From positions 62,001 through 126,000 of the forward strand of contig NZ_BCNM01000019.1 of assembly GCF_001514495.1 (NCBI RefSeq): a DNA stretch of 64,000 bases. The letters are read 5' to 3'. A program made the translations under genes and the position numbers. Of the stretch, positions 8,867 to 16,621 are shown piece by piece (within the stretch, counting starts at the first letter, position 1; each line of letters begins with the position of its first letter). Below the pieces are notes generated by a model. It had not been told where the DNA came from and ran no database searches. It saw only the letters and a program-made list of their open reading frames with translations. This DNA is from Paenibacillus pabuli NBRC 13638 (lineage in GTDB: Bacteria > Bacillota > Bacilli > Paenibacillales > Paenibacillaceae).

Positions 8867-9188
8867 ACAAAAAAGCCTCATCCCTGGAAAGGGACGAGGC
8901 TGTGCTCGCGTTACCACCCTAATTCTGTTCATCACAAACCACATCCAACACAAGCTGGGTATGTTCTGTCATCAACAGCACTTATGCCCCGCTATACTAC
9001 CGCAGGGTGCCAATATAACGTTTGGCTTACGGTTTCGCTTACACACGGCAATCAATTACCGCTTCAGCGTCACTTCTCCGGGGAGATATTCGGCTATAAC
9101 TCATCCATTGGCTTGCACCAGAATGCCAACTCTCTGAGGGATGAGATCATAACGTACTGAACCCGTCATGGAATCACTATTCATTATG
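8867..9188 (-). promoter_or_regulatory. T-box riboswitch (tRNA-Ile) controlling ileS
   Basis: The conserved antiterminator motif AGGGTGGTAACGCG lies at 8907-8920 on the minus strand, directly before a terminator (8869-8900). Upstream is a stem I region with the usual AGAGAGTTGGC...GGTGCAAGCC pattern. A plausible specifier codon is ATC (isoleucine) at 9085-9087 within GAATATCTCC, matching the downstream gene. When uncharged tRNA-Ile pairs with the specifier and the T-box bulge, the antiterminator forms and ileS is transcribed. The 5' end is estimated from the promoter at 9195-9223. Confidence 0.9.
8869..8900 (-). terminator. T-box regulated terminator
   Basis: GCCTCGTCCC and GGGATGAGGC pair around a TTTCCA loop and are followed by six T on the minus strand; this is the off-state hairpin of the ileS T-box. 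Confidence 0.9.
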
Positions 9189-9194
9189 AATATA

Positions 9195-9223
9195 GTTATA
9201 GCCTCTTTGCAGGCAAAAGTCAA
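9195..9223 (-). promoter_or_regulatory. SigA-type promoter of the T-box/ileS transcript
   Basis: On the minus strand TTGACT (9218-9223) and TATAAC (9195-9200) are separated by exactly 17 bases, immediately upstream of the T-box stem I. Confidence 0.7.
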
Positions 9224-9236
9224 CCGGGCGAACAGA

Positions 9237-9746
9237 CTAATAAATTTCCTTCATTTCCCGCTCACGGTCACGGACTTCCTGCTCCCGGCTCTCCAGCACT
9301 TCCCAGCCGTCCTGCGACAACAGTTCAAGCTGTGCTTCCACAAGTGTACGGAAACGGGCACGATAGATGGATGCCTGCTTTTTCAGCTCTTCCACTTCCA
9401 AAGCAATTTTACGTGATTTGGCCAAAGACTCGTTTACGATCCGGTCCGCATTTTTCTCCGCTTCCTTCACGATCAACTGTGCCTCTTTTTTGGCATTGCC
9501 TTTCACATCATCTGCAGCTTCCTGCGCAATAATAATTGTTTTGCTGAGCGTCTCTTCAATCGTTGCAAAATGATCAAGCTTCTCCTGAACGGACAGCAGC
9601 TGATTGCTCAGCTCTTTGTTCTCGCGAATGACGCCTTCGTAATCTTTGATGACTTGATCCAGGAATTCATTGACTTCATCCTCGTCATACCCACGTAAGC
9701 GTCGGGAAAATTCCTTGTTGTGTATGTCCAGCGGCGTTAATGGCAT
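9237..9746 (-). CDS. divIVA: Cell division initiation/polarity protein DivIVA
   Basis: A 169-aa coiled-coil protein that binds negatively curved membrane at the septum and poles and recruits partners such as the Min system. The N-terminal lipid-binding domain is recognisable (MPLTPLDIHNKEFSRRLRG then YDEDEVNEFLDQVIKDYE), followed by long heptad-rich segments and a glutamate/arginine-rich tail. The start at 9746 has AGGAGGT five to seven bases upstream; an upstream in-frame ATG lacks one. Its position between ylmH and ileS is the standard Bacillales order. A 241-bp gap on its upstream side holds the ylmH terminator and a GGATCA...TGATCC hairpin but no clear gene. Confidence 0.93.
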   Translation of the reverse strand: MPLTPLDIHNKEFSRRLRGYDEDEVNEFLDQVIKDYEGVIRENKELSNQLLSVQEKLDHFATIEETLSKTIIIAQEAADDVKGNAKKEAQLIVKEAEKNADRIVNESLAKSRKIALEVEELKKQASIYRARFRTLVEAQLELLSQDGWEVLESREQEVRDREREMKEIY

Positions 9747-9960
9747 GCTGTCCACCTCCTGTAAAAGTTCCTTCCCGTACCGAGAAGGTTGCAGCATATG
9801 GGTTCCACCCAAGAGGCCGTATGTAGAATGCCCAATCCTGGCAACTCATACGGAATGCAGGATCAGACTTTGATCCTCTGATCGTCATATCAACCTTTGC
9901 ACTTCAATGTATATCGGAAACACCGAATGTTTTTTGCACCTTTATCTTAAACATTTCGAC

Positions 9961-9980
9961 AAGAAAGCAGGTTTTCCTGC
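9961..9980 (-). terminator. Short terminator-like hairpin after ylmH
   Basis: GCAGG-AAAA-CCTGC followed by TTTCTT on the minus strand, starting eight bases after the ylmH stop. The stem is only five pairs, so termination may be weak. Confidence 0.45.
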
Positions 9981-9987
9981 AACACAC

Positions 9988-10770
9988 TTAGGCAAATTTG
10001 CCGATTTTAACGCGACAGCGTCCCTTTTTGGTCAATCCATCCTGTTCCAGCACCTTGAATCGACCAAAACCTTGAATGGATACCACGTCCCCGGCTTTCA
10101 GCGATTTGGACGGATCTTCCTCCACTTTCCAGTTCACCCGACAACGACCAGCCTTAATTGGAACCAACACTTTGCTGCGACTAAGCCGATACACGTCCGA
10201 ACAGATTCCATCCAGACGAAGGGAAGCAACCGTAATGTCCATGATCTCCAGTTTGCTCTCCGACCATTTCATTTGATCCAATTCCAGCAGTTCTGTAAAT
10301 ACATGTACCCGATGCACCTGATTCAGTTGAAGCGATAAAAAAGCGCCGGTTTCCGACGCCACCACAGTATGGCACCCATCCTCCAGCACTTGAATATCAC
10401 CGATCTTGCCACGTTTCATGCCAAGCCCGAGCAGGGCACCCATATAGTCCCCATGCTCCAGCTCTCTGATCTTCTGATCGTCAGACGTAATGCTCATCAC
10501 CTGCATACCCATATCTTCATCATCCAGATATCGATAATCCGGTGCAATCAGCGCACGTTTGCGTTCAGCGGCTTCATAACCGCCATCCAGACGGATCTGT
10601 ACATCATCTCGACGGTTCACAAGCGTTTGTAAAATAAAAACCTGTCTGGGATCAAGAAAGTCAGTTAGCTTCATGTCATGAAGCTTGCCCGCACGTTCAA
10701 TCCAGTCTGAGGCTTTATCCACAAAATCCCGCTCGTCGTGACTAAAATGCTCGTAAATTTCACCGCTCAT
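9988..10770 (-). CDS. ylmH: YlmH, S4-domain RNA-binding protein
   Basis: A 260-aa protein with a C-terminal S4 domain (about residues 180-240: ASLRLDGICSDVYRLSRSK onward) and an N-terminal YlmH-type domain. YlmH of Bacillus binds the ribosome and was linked to rescue of obstructed 50S subunits (ribosome-associated quality control) as well as to cell division by genome position. The start has AGGGTGA six bases upstream. It follows the yggT-type gene by 16 bases and is the last gene of the ylmC-ylmH unit before a short hairpin. Confidence 0.9.
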   Translation of the reverse strand: MSGEIYEHFSHDERDFVDKASDWIERAGKLHDMKLTDFLDPRQVFILQTLVNRRDDVQIRLDGGYEAAERKRALIAPDYRYLDDEDMGMQVMSITSDDQKIRELEHGDYMGALLGLGMKRGKIGDIQVLEDGCHTVVASETGAFLSLQLNQVHRVHVFTELLELDQMKWSESKLEIMDITVASLRLDGICSDVYRLSRSKVLVPIKAGRCRVNWKVEEDPSKSLKAGDVVSIQGFGRFKVLEQDGLTKKGRCRVKIGKFA

Positions 10771-10786
10771 CTATGTTCACCCTACC

Positions 10787-11056
10787 CTAATATACCAAAT
10801 ACCGGAGTATGGAGATCAGCCCATTCAGTGCGAGTTGAAGAACAATCAACGCCACAATCGGGGAAATATCCAACATACCGAACAAAGGCGGAATAAATCG
10901 ACGGAAAGGACTCAGATAAGGTTCCACTAACTTGCCCAGCCATTCACCGATGAAGCTCTCCCGTGCGTTGGGAAGCCATGACATCAATATGTAGACAATG
11001 ACCATGTAAAAATAAATCTGGTATAGCGTATACAACACAACTTCAACCTGTTGCAA
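10787..11056 (-). CDS. YggT/YlmG-family membrane protein
   Basis: An 89-aa protein with two hydrophobic segments (about residues 10-27 and 65-85) and the family-typical central stretch LSPFRRFIPPLFGMLDISPI. YggT/YlmG proteins are widely conserved beside sepF; the chloroplast homologues affect nucleoid distribution, but the bacterial function is not settled. The start codon is TTG, eight bases after GAGGTGA, and lies 7 bases after the sepF stop. Confidence 0.88.
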   Translation of the reverse strand: MQQVEVVLYTLYQIYFYMVIVYILMSWLPNARESFIGEWLGKLVEPYLSPFRRFIPPLFGMLDISPIVALIVLQLALNGLISILRYLVY

Positions 11057-11063
11057 AAGCGGC

Positions 11064-11531
11064 TCACCTCATTCTGTTATAATCTTGCTCGCTGTCAGCC
11101 AGTATTTCCGTAATTGCTCCCTGAATTTCAACCGTATCTGGCGTACAGAGAAAAATGTTACCGCCAATTTTTGAAATACCGCCGCCCAGTGCATACACTG
11201 TGCCACTCAAGAAATCAATGACGCGTAGTGCCTGATCCTGACGCACCCGCTGCAGGTTAACCACAACCGTACGATGGGAGCGCAGATGGTCAGCAATCTC
11301 CTGAGCTTCGTCATACGAACGCGGTTCATAAAGGACAACTTTAACATTTTTCTGGGAATGAATGCTCACCACATTATTGCCCCTTTGGTTTCTACGTTTA
11401 TCGAGACTTGAGGTTTCAGCTTCCTGTTGGTCAGATTCATTTTCCTCTTGTGCTGCGAGCCGCTCACGTTCCACAATCTCTTCCTCTTCCTGAAGCCCGA
11501 GGAAATTCATAAATTTATTCATTACGCCCAT
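11064..11531 (-). CDS. sepF: Cell division protein SepF
   Basis: A 155-aa protein: an N-terminal amphipathic membrane-targeting helix (MGVMNKFMNFLGL), a charged linker (to about residue 60) and the SepF core with ERSYDE-like EPRSYDEAQEIADHLR and the glycine-rich ALGGGISKIGGNIFLCTP. SepF polymerises into rings and ties FtsZ to the membrane in parallel with FtsA. The ATG at 11531 has GAGGAGGG six bases upstream and overlaps the yggS stop by 10 bases, implying coupled translation; a second ATG three codons in is spaced worse. Confidence 0.93.
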   Translation of the reverse strand: MGVMNKFMNFLGLQEEEEIVERERLAAQEENESDQQEAETSSLDKRRNQRGNNVVSIHSQKNVKVVLYEPRSYDEAQEIADHLRSHRTVVVNLQRVRQDQALRVIDFLSGTVYALGGGISKIGGNIFLCTPDTVEIQGAITEILADSEQDYNRMR

Positions 11532-12223
11532 CGTGAACCCTCCTCTTTTCCTACGAGAATCGATCCCAGTCGAACCCAGGTTGCCCCTTCTTCAATCGCC
11601 ACTTCAAAATCATTGGACATACCCATCGACAGCTCAGTCAATGGCTCTGCTGTCAATGCTTGTCCATTCAAATGGTCTCTAAGCTCACGCAGTCCGCGAA
11701 ATACGGGACGGGTTAGCTCCGGATCTTCCTCATGAGGTGCCATAGTCATCAAACCGATAACCTTCAGGTTGTTGAACGAACGGATTTCATTTAAAAAAGA
11801 ACTCACTTGTTCAGGCTGCAATCCATATTTGCTCTCTTCCCCTGAAATATTTACCTGCACCAGCGTTTGCACCTGTATGCCAAGAGAAGCAGCCTTTTTA
11901 TCCAATTCCTTCGCCAGAGACAAACGATCCAAAGAATGGATGTAACGAAACTTACCGATGACGTCCTTCACCTTATTCGTCTGTAGATGACCGATAAAAT
12001 GCCAGGTGCCCTGCTGACCGAACGCTTCCCATTTGGCCTGTGCATCCTGCCAGCGATTTTCTCCAATATGCTCAAGACCGCAGTCCAGCACAGTTCCCGT
12101 CGTTTCGAGTGAGACATATTTCGTGACAGCAATCACATTCACATCTTCACGTTGACGGCCACTGCGCTGACACGCGGCTTCGATCTTCTGATTTACCTGT
12201 TGTATACGCTCCTCCAAAGACAC
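11522..12223 (-). CDS. PLP homeostasis protein (YggS/YlmE family)
   Basis: A 233-aa fold-type III PLP-binding protein. The PLP lysine lies in VIAVTKYVS (about residue 35), with HFIGHLQTNK, VNISGEESKYG and LSMGMSNDFEVAI as further family motifs. It has no known catalytic activity and is thought to buffer pyridoxal phosphate and amino acid pools. It belongs to the ylm block; its 3' end overlaps sepF and its 5' end lies 6 bases from pgeF. Confidence 0.9.
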   Translation of the reverse strand: MSLEERIQQVNQKIEAACQRSGRQREDVNVIAVTKYVSLETTGTVLDCGLEHIGENRWQDAQAKWEAFGQQGTWHFIGHLQTNKVKDVIGKFRYIHSLDRLSLAKELDKKAASLGIQVQTLVQVNISGEESKYGLQPEQVSSFLNEIRSFNNLKVIGLMTMAPHEEDPELTRPVFRGLRELRDHLNGQALTAEPLTELSMGMSNDFEVAIEEGATWVRLGSILVGKEEGSRWA

Positions 12224-12229
12224 AGAGGG

Positions 12230-13129
12230 TCACCTCTCTTCCAGCCCAATCCAGCTCGCCATTCTCCCGGTTATGCCATTTTCTTTACGATACGAGAAAA
12301 ACAGCTCGGGATTGCAGCTTGTACACCAAGTTGTACATTCGATATGATCCGGCAATATTCCTGCTTTCATCATAATGTGTCGATTGCATTCTTTCAAGTT
12401 TAACATCGTTTTACCGTTTCCGGCGGATTGATAAACTGGGTTAGAAGCAGAATTCCTGTATTCATCATTACCCGGGGACTGATCCAGCCAAACCCGCACA
12501 TGCTGCATGACCGCTTCATCCACTTCATAACAGCAAGCCCCAATTGAGGGACCAATGGCAGCATGGATATCCTGTCTACGGCTTCCATACTCCCGCTCCA
12601 ATGTTTCGACCATCGACTCCGCTATACCGGCAACCGTGCCTTTCCATCCGGCATGAGCAAGCCCCACCGCTTGTTGCACAGGATCATAGAAATAGAGGGG
12701 CACACAATCTGCATAAAAAGAAGTCAGCAGTACACCCGGCACGTTCGTAACCAATCCATCCGTATCCTGCAAAGCAGACTGTCGATCCAACAAACCTCTC
12801 CCCCGGTCTTCCGTTGTAATTACAGCGACATGTTTGCCATGCACCTGTTCACCACAAGTCCAGGATTCCAAGGAAAAACCCAGCTTTTCAGCCACAAGTT
12901 TACGGTTTTTCAATACATCTGCCGGATCATCGCCCACATGGTAGGCACAGTTGAGACTGGCGTAAGGGGTACTTCCAACACCTCCCTGTCTCGTCGTGAA
13001 ACCGGCTTTCATATGCTTAAACTGTTGTCTCCATGGCTCAACATATAATAACAATGGGTCAGGACCCGAATTGAAATTCTGGTTACCTGACCGTTCGCTT
13101 ATTTTCTGATCCAATATAAATGGCTCCAT
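12230..13129 (-). CDS. pgeF: Peptidoglycan editing factor PgeF (YfiH/YlmD, multicopper polyphenol oxidase fold)
   Basis: A 299-aa protein of the DUF152 family. Conserved metal-site features are visible: the NCAYHVGDDP segment, ADCVPLYFYDP, GLAHAGWKGTV and the C-terminal TWCTSCNPELFFSYR. Family members have been described as laccase-like oxidases and, in Escherichia coli, as an editing factor that keeps serine out of the muropeptide stem position normally filled by alanine. Location in the division cluster agrees with a wall role. The start has GAGGTGA four bases upstream. The first ~30 residues precede the conserved domain. Confidence 0.85.
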   Translation of the reverse strand: MEPFILDQKISERSGNQNFNSGPDPLLLYVEPWRQQFKHMKAGFTTRQGGVGSTPYASLNCAYHVGDDPADVLKNRKLVAEKLGFSLESWTCGEQVHGKHVAVITTEDRGRGLLDRQSALQDTDGLVTNVPGVLLTSFYADCVPLYFYDPVQQAVGLAHAGWKGTVAGIAESMVETLEREYGSRRQDIHAAIGPSIGACCYEVDEAVMQHVRVWLDQSPGNDEYRNSASNPVYQSAGNGKTMLNLKECNRHIMMKAGILPDHIECTTWCTSCNPELFFSYRKENGITGRMASWIGLEER

Positions 13130-13180
13130 TATCTCACCTCACAACTTCCAGTGTACCAAATGAACCCTGTTCTGTCTCGG

Positions 13181-13537
13181 TTATATCGTCCGGCGCTGAC
13201 TGCGGTCTAACCGCTCAATACGTTCCACACGGTCTGCACGACTGTTATGCTGCTCATCATACATACGTGCTTCCCGATCTCGTTCATCATAGGTACTCTC
13301 TTTAATTTCATCCATTTTAACCAATATCACATCCGAGCCGATCTTCACAATGTTCCGCCAAGGAATGACCAGATCTGTCCCCCCTCCAAACAGCCCCATA
13401 AAACGACTGTAGCCCGGTACAACAATCGCTTCAATCCGTCCTTGCTTCAGATCCAGCTCCAAATCACTGATCTGCCCCAGACGTTTGCCATCTGTAATGT
13501 TAATAACATCCTTCGTCTGAAAATCAGAAATTTTCAT
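13181..13537 (-). CDS. YlmC/YmxH-family PRC-barrel sporulation protein
   Basis: A 118-aa protein with a PRC-barrel core (MKISDFQTKDVINITDGKR onward to about residue 75) and a highly charged, arginine-rich tail. Members of the YlmC/YmxH family are linked to sporulation by expression; the molecular role is unknown. The ATG at 13537 is chosen because the family starts there, but the Shine-Dalgarno site is poor (GAGG one base away). The frame stays open to 13627 and a GTG at 13573 is preceded by a G-rich stretch, so an N-terminal extension cannot be excluded. Confidence 0.75.
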   Translation of the reverse strand: MKISDFQTKDVINITDGKRLGQISDLELDLKQGRIEAIVVPGYSRFMGLFGGGTDLVIPWRNIVKIGSDVILVKMDEIKESTYDERDREARMYDEQHNSRADRVERIERLDRSQRRTI

Positions 13538-13695
13538 GCCTCGTGCTGCCGATTCACCTGTGTTTACTTTCACTCGGTTCCGCCCCCCGCCTTCATCCGC
13601 TTCTGCCCGTTCTCCACTTCTATACAATATATGTTCAAGACGCGAAAAATGTCCTGTTTTTCGAAGGAAACGGAACGATCCCCCTCATCCCGAAT

Positions 13696-13738
13696 CAAAA
13701 AAAGACGACCAAGGAAGTTTCTCTCCCTTTGGTCGTCC
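13696..13738 (-). terminator. Rho-independent terminator of sigG
   Basis: GACGACCAA and TTGGTCGTC pair on the minus strand and are followed by seven T, 17 bases after the sigG stop. Confidence 0.9.
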
Positions 13739-13755
13739 TCTTGGTTTACATCATG

Positions 13756-14538
13756 CTACGACTTCACATGTTTCTGCATTTGTTGAATCGCTGATTTCTC
13801 CAGACGGGATACCTGAGCCTGGGAAATGCCAATTTCATCAGCCACTTCCATCTGGGTTTTCCCTTCGAAAAACCGCATCGACAGAATCATTTTTTCCCGT
13901 TGACCAAGGCGGTGCATTGCTTCCCGCAATGCAATCTCTTCAATCCACGACACATCCTTGTTTTTGTCATCACTGATCTGATCCATCACATAGATCGGAT
14001 CTCCGCCATCATGATAGATCGGTTCAAAGAGCGAGACCGGGTCCTGAATGGCATCCAATGCAAAAACCACATCTTCCTTCGGTACGTTCAATACCTCGGA
14101 AATTTCGAATATCGTCGGTTCACGGGAATTTTTATTCGTCAGGCTGTCACGCACCTGAAGTGCTTTATAAGCAATGTCCCGCAAGGAGCGAGATACCCGA
14201 ATCGGGTTATTATCGCGCAGGTATCGACGGATTTCACCGATAATCATCGGCACCGCGTAGGTTGAAAATTTGACATTCTGGGATAAATCAAAATTATCAA
14301 TGGCTTTCATCAGGCCGATACAACCAACCTGGAACAGATCATCGACAAACTCCCCCCGATTGTTAAAGCGCTGAATGACACTGAGCACAAGACGCAGGTT
14401 GCCATTCACTAATTTCTCTCTTGCTGAGCGATCATGGTGTTGCTGAAGGGAATGAAACAATTCCCGCATTTCTGTGTTGGTGAGGACAGGCAATTTTGCG
14501 GTGTCCACGCCACAAATCTCGACTTTGTTTCGGGTCAT
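13756..14538 (-). CDS. sigG: RNA polymerase sporulation sigma factor SigG
   Basis: A 260-aa sigma-70 family factor with the SigG-specific N-terminus (MTRNKVEICGVDTAKLPVL), region 2 (VNGNLRLVLSVIQRF ... DLFQVGCIGLMKAIDNFD), region 3 and region 4 helix-turn-helix (QMEVADEIGISQAQVSRLEKSAI). It drives late forespore transcription after engulfment. GGGAGGT lies eight bases before the ATG. It follows sigE with a 111-bp gap and is followed by a strong terminator. I could not find a convincing SigF/SigG promoter in the gap. Confidence 0.95.
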   Translation of the reverse strand: MTRNKVEICGVDTAKLPVLTNTEMRELFHSLQQHHDRSAREKLVNGNLRLVLSVIQRFNNRGEFVDDLFQVGCIGLMKAIDNFDLSQNVKFSTYAVPMIIGEIRRYLRDNNPIRVSRSLRDIAYKALQVRDSLTNKNSREPTIFEISEVLNVPKEDVVFALDAIQDPVSLFEPIYHDGGDPIYVMDQISDDKNKDVSWIEEIALREAMHRLGQREKMILSMRFFEGKTQMEVADEIGISQAQVSRLEKSAIQQMQKHVKS

Positions 14539-14649
14539 CGTGATTTACCTCCCAAGGAGAAACATTAATGTACATTATCTCCGGGGCAGGCTTTTTTATT
14601 CGCACTTGGCATCCTTGCCATTAATACCCATTACGAAAAATACTCCTGT

Positions 14650-15372
14650 TCAGACCATCTTGTTGAACTCCTTGCGGAGTCTTTTGATGATTCTTTTTTC
14701 GAGACGAGAGATATAGGATTGGGAGATTCCAAGCAGATCAGCGACATCTTTTTGCGTCTTTTCTTCCCCATCCGTCAAGCCAAAGCGAAGCTCCATAATC
14801 ATTCGCTCCCGCTCAGTTAATTTTTCCAACGCCTTATGCAAAAGCTTCCGATCTACCTGTTCTTCAATATTTCGATAGATTGTATCGTTCTCTGTACCAA
14901 GCACATCCGATAGTAATAGTTCATTTCCATCCCAATCAATGTTGAGTGGCTCATCAAAAGAAACTTCAGTACGAATTTTGCTGTTGCGTCTCAGATACAT
15001 CAATATTTCATTTTCAATACAACGCGATGCATACGTTGCCAGCTTAATTTTCTTTTCCGGGTCAAACGTGTTAACAGCTTTGATCAAACCAATAGCTCCG
15101 ATGGAGACCAGATCTTCAATATTGATGCCGGTATTTTCGAATTTACGTGCGATGTATACCACGAGTCGCAGGTTACGTTCAATCAGCATGGCACGAATCG
15201 CTGAATCCCCTGAAGACAGCTTTTGCAACAAAAATTCCTCTTCTTCACGTGTTAATGGGGGCGGCAGCGCCTCACTGCCTCCAATGTAATAAATCTCTTC
15301 ACTTTTCAAACCCAGCAGAAATAATAAACGATAGTACTGCAGCTGCGCCACCAGTTTCCATTTTACAAGCAT
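14650..15372 (-). CDS. sigE: RNA polymerase sporulation sigma factor SigE (pro-SigE)
   Basis: A 240-aa mother-cell sigma factor. The first ~28 residues (MLVKWKLVAQLQYYRLLFLL) form the membrane-associated pro-peptide that SpoIIGA removes; regions 2 (DLVSIGAIGLIKAVNTFDPEK), 3 and 4 (TQKDVADLLGISQSYISRLEKR) follow. AGGAGG lies seven bases before the start. It is 11 bases behind spoIIGA in the same transcript. Confidence 0.96.
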   Translation of the reverse strand: MLVKWKLVAQLQYYRLLFLLGLKSEEIYYIGGSEALPPPLTREEEEFLLQKLSSGDSAIRAMLIERNLRLVVYIARKFENTGINIEDLVSIGAIGLIKAVNTFDPEKKIKLATYASRCIENEILMYLRRNSKIRTEVSFDEPLNIDWDGNELLLSDVLGTENDTIYRNIEEQVDRKLLHKALEKLTERERMIMELRFGLTDGEEKTQKDVADLLGISQSYISRLEKRIIKRLRKEFNKMV

Positions 15373-15383
15373 GTACGTTCCTC

Positions 15384-16364
15384 CTATACCACATTCAGCG
15401 GCTTTTCTGTTGCTCCCGCAGAGATAGCCGTAGACTGCGCAGAAGCAGCGTCTTGCACCAGCTCAGGGTGAATCACGGCCTGGTATTTACCATCGGATGA
15501 CAATACGCCCCCGTCCAACCCTATTAATACTTTTGTCGTCTCATAATACATCCCATCCATCGTTACCTTCACCCGGTCCGGCTTAATTGCCAGCATAAAT
15601 GCAGTTCCTTTGTTGATGCCTCGATAGGGCACAAGCCTTAAACGATCCTGCCAGTGAAAATCCTCCTGATCCAGCTCCATGATAAGGTTGTCCGGCGCCT
15701 CATCCTTCAACCTGCCCTTCCATGCAGCAGGCAGCATGTCTTGCCATAACGATACTTCCATCACCATAACGGGCATGCGTGAGAGCGGGTCCGTTAGCTG
15801 ATTGCCTGTATCCAGGAGGCCTGTACAAGAAATGCTGAACTCTTCAATGCAAACTTCCACTTTACCCAAGTACGTCGTCATCCGGTCCGTTTTTCGTTTG
15901 GAGCTTTGCACAGCTTTGAATAATAAAAGCACAGCAAAAAATACGATAAACGTGAACCAGAAGGCAATTTTCAGATCAAATGACATTCCACCCGATGCCG
16001 TAAACCAAATACCGTTAAACAATTCCCCAGAGCTTTGGAGCATATAATGCACTCCCAGAATTCCCCCTGCGGCGACAAAATTGATCACATAGAAGGTGCC
16101 CAAAGTCCTCATAAATGCCTGAAGACCCTTAAACCCAAATGCAATAGCCAGCATCACCAGAGACAATCCAAACTTGATCAGAAAAGTAAACATAAAATCA
16201 AACTCCGGCACAAACATCATGACAACATACAGCGCACCTACGATCGCGGACAGTAACCATCTCCACCAGACCAGTTTTGTTTTCCGCATCCATGCCGTCA
16301 ACCCGATGAGTGCACCGTCAATACACAGGTTCGTCAAAAAAATAAGATCCACATAAACAACCAC
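15384..16364 (-). CDS. spoIIGA: Sigma-E processing peptidase SpoIIGA
   Basis: A 326-aa membrane aspartic protease that cleaves pro-SigE in the mother cell once triggered by SpoIIR from the forespore. Five hydrophobic segments occupy the N-terminal half; the protease half carries the catalytic D185 in LLDTGNQLTDP. The chosen start is a GTG five bases after AGGTGA, giving the family-like beginning MVVYVDLIFLTNLCID. The frame is open 35 codons farther up to an ATG at 16469 without a good ribosome site. The gene lies directly before sigE, the conserved arrangement. Confidence 0.92.
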   Translation of the reverse strand: MVVYVDLIFLTNLCIDGALIGLTAWMRKTKLVWWRWLLSAIVGALYVVMMFVPEFDFMFTFLIKFGLSLVMLAIAFGFKGLQAFMRTLGTFYVINFVAAGGILGVHYMLQSSGELFNGIWFTASGGMSFDLKIAFWFTFIVFFAVLLLFKAVQSSKRKTDRMTTYLGKVEVCIEEFSISCTGLLDTGNQLTDPLSRMPVMVMEVSLWQDMLPAAWKGRLKDEAPDNLIMELDQEDFHWQDRLRLVPYRGINKGTAFMLAIKPDRVKVTMDGMYYETTKVLIGLDGGVLSSDGKYQAVIHPELVQDAASAQSTAISAGATEKPLNVV

Positions 16365-16489
16365 ACTCTTCACCTGCCTGCGCGCAACATATCGAAATAA
16401 CGTTATCCCGATATTCATGAGCATATTCACAAGTATACGGAGCGCACTTTTCAAAGTCTGTCTAATCATGGGGGTACCGTTTCAACTTT

Positions 16490-16501
16490 TTTTGTCGGAA
16501 T
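16490..16501. promoter_or_regulatory. Possible Spo0A box upstream of spoIIGA
   Basis: The plus strand reads TTTTGTCGGAAT, matching six of seven positions of the 0A-box TGNCGAA. It lies about 130 bases before the spoIIGA start, where the homologous operon in Bacillus is activated by phosphorylated Spo0A. One imperfect box is weak evidence. Confidence 0.3.
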
Positions 16502-16561
16502 TACTCAGGCCTGCTGTTCAGAATTTGTTCAGTTATGGTGTGATATGATGATAAGAAAAAT

Positions 16562-16602
16562 AAAAAAAGACCCGATTGCTCCAGAAGGAGCATCGGGTCT
16601 TC
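16562..16602 (-). terminator. Rho-independent terminator of ftsAZ
   Basis: AAGACCCGATGCTCC and GGAGCAATCGGGTCTT pair on the minus strand with a TTCT loop and one bulge, followed by a T run; it starts 19 bases after the ftsZ stop. Confidence 0.9.
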
Positions 16603-16621
16603 ATTGAGACCTAATGAAGTA

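Noticed and set aside
8266..8868. 200-codon minus-strand frame with a 29-residue repeat (ANVHEARR...), plus parallel frames on both strands
   Set aside because: It arises from an 87-bp stop-free DNA repeat; no ribosome site, the start abuts the T-box terminator tail and the end overlaps ileS.
14539..14649. SigF/SigG-type promoter before sigG
   Set aside because: GAATA is present but no -10 with acceptable match and spacing was found.
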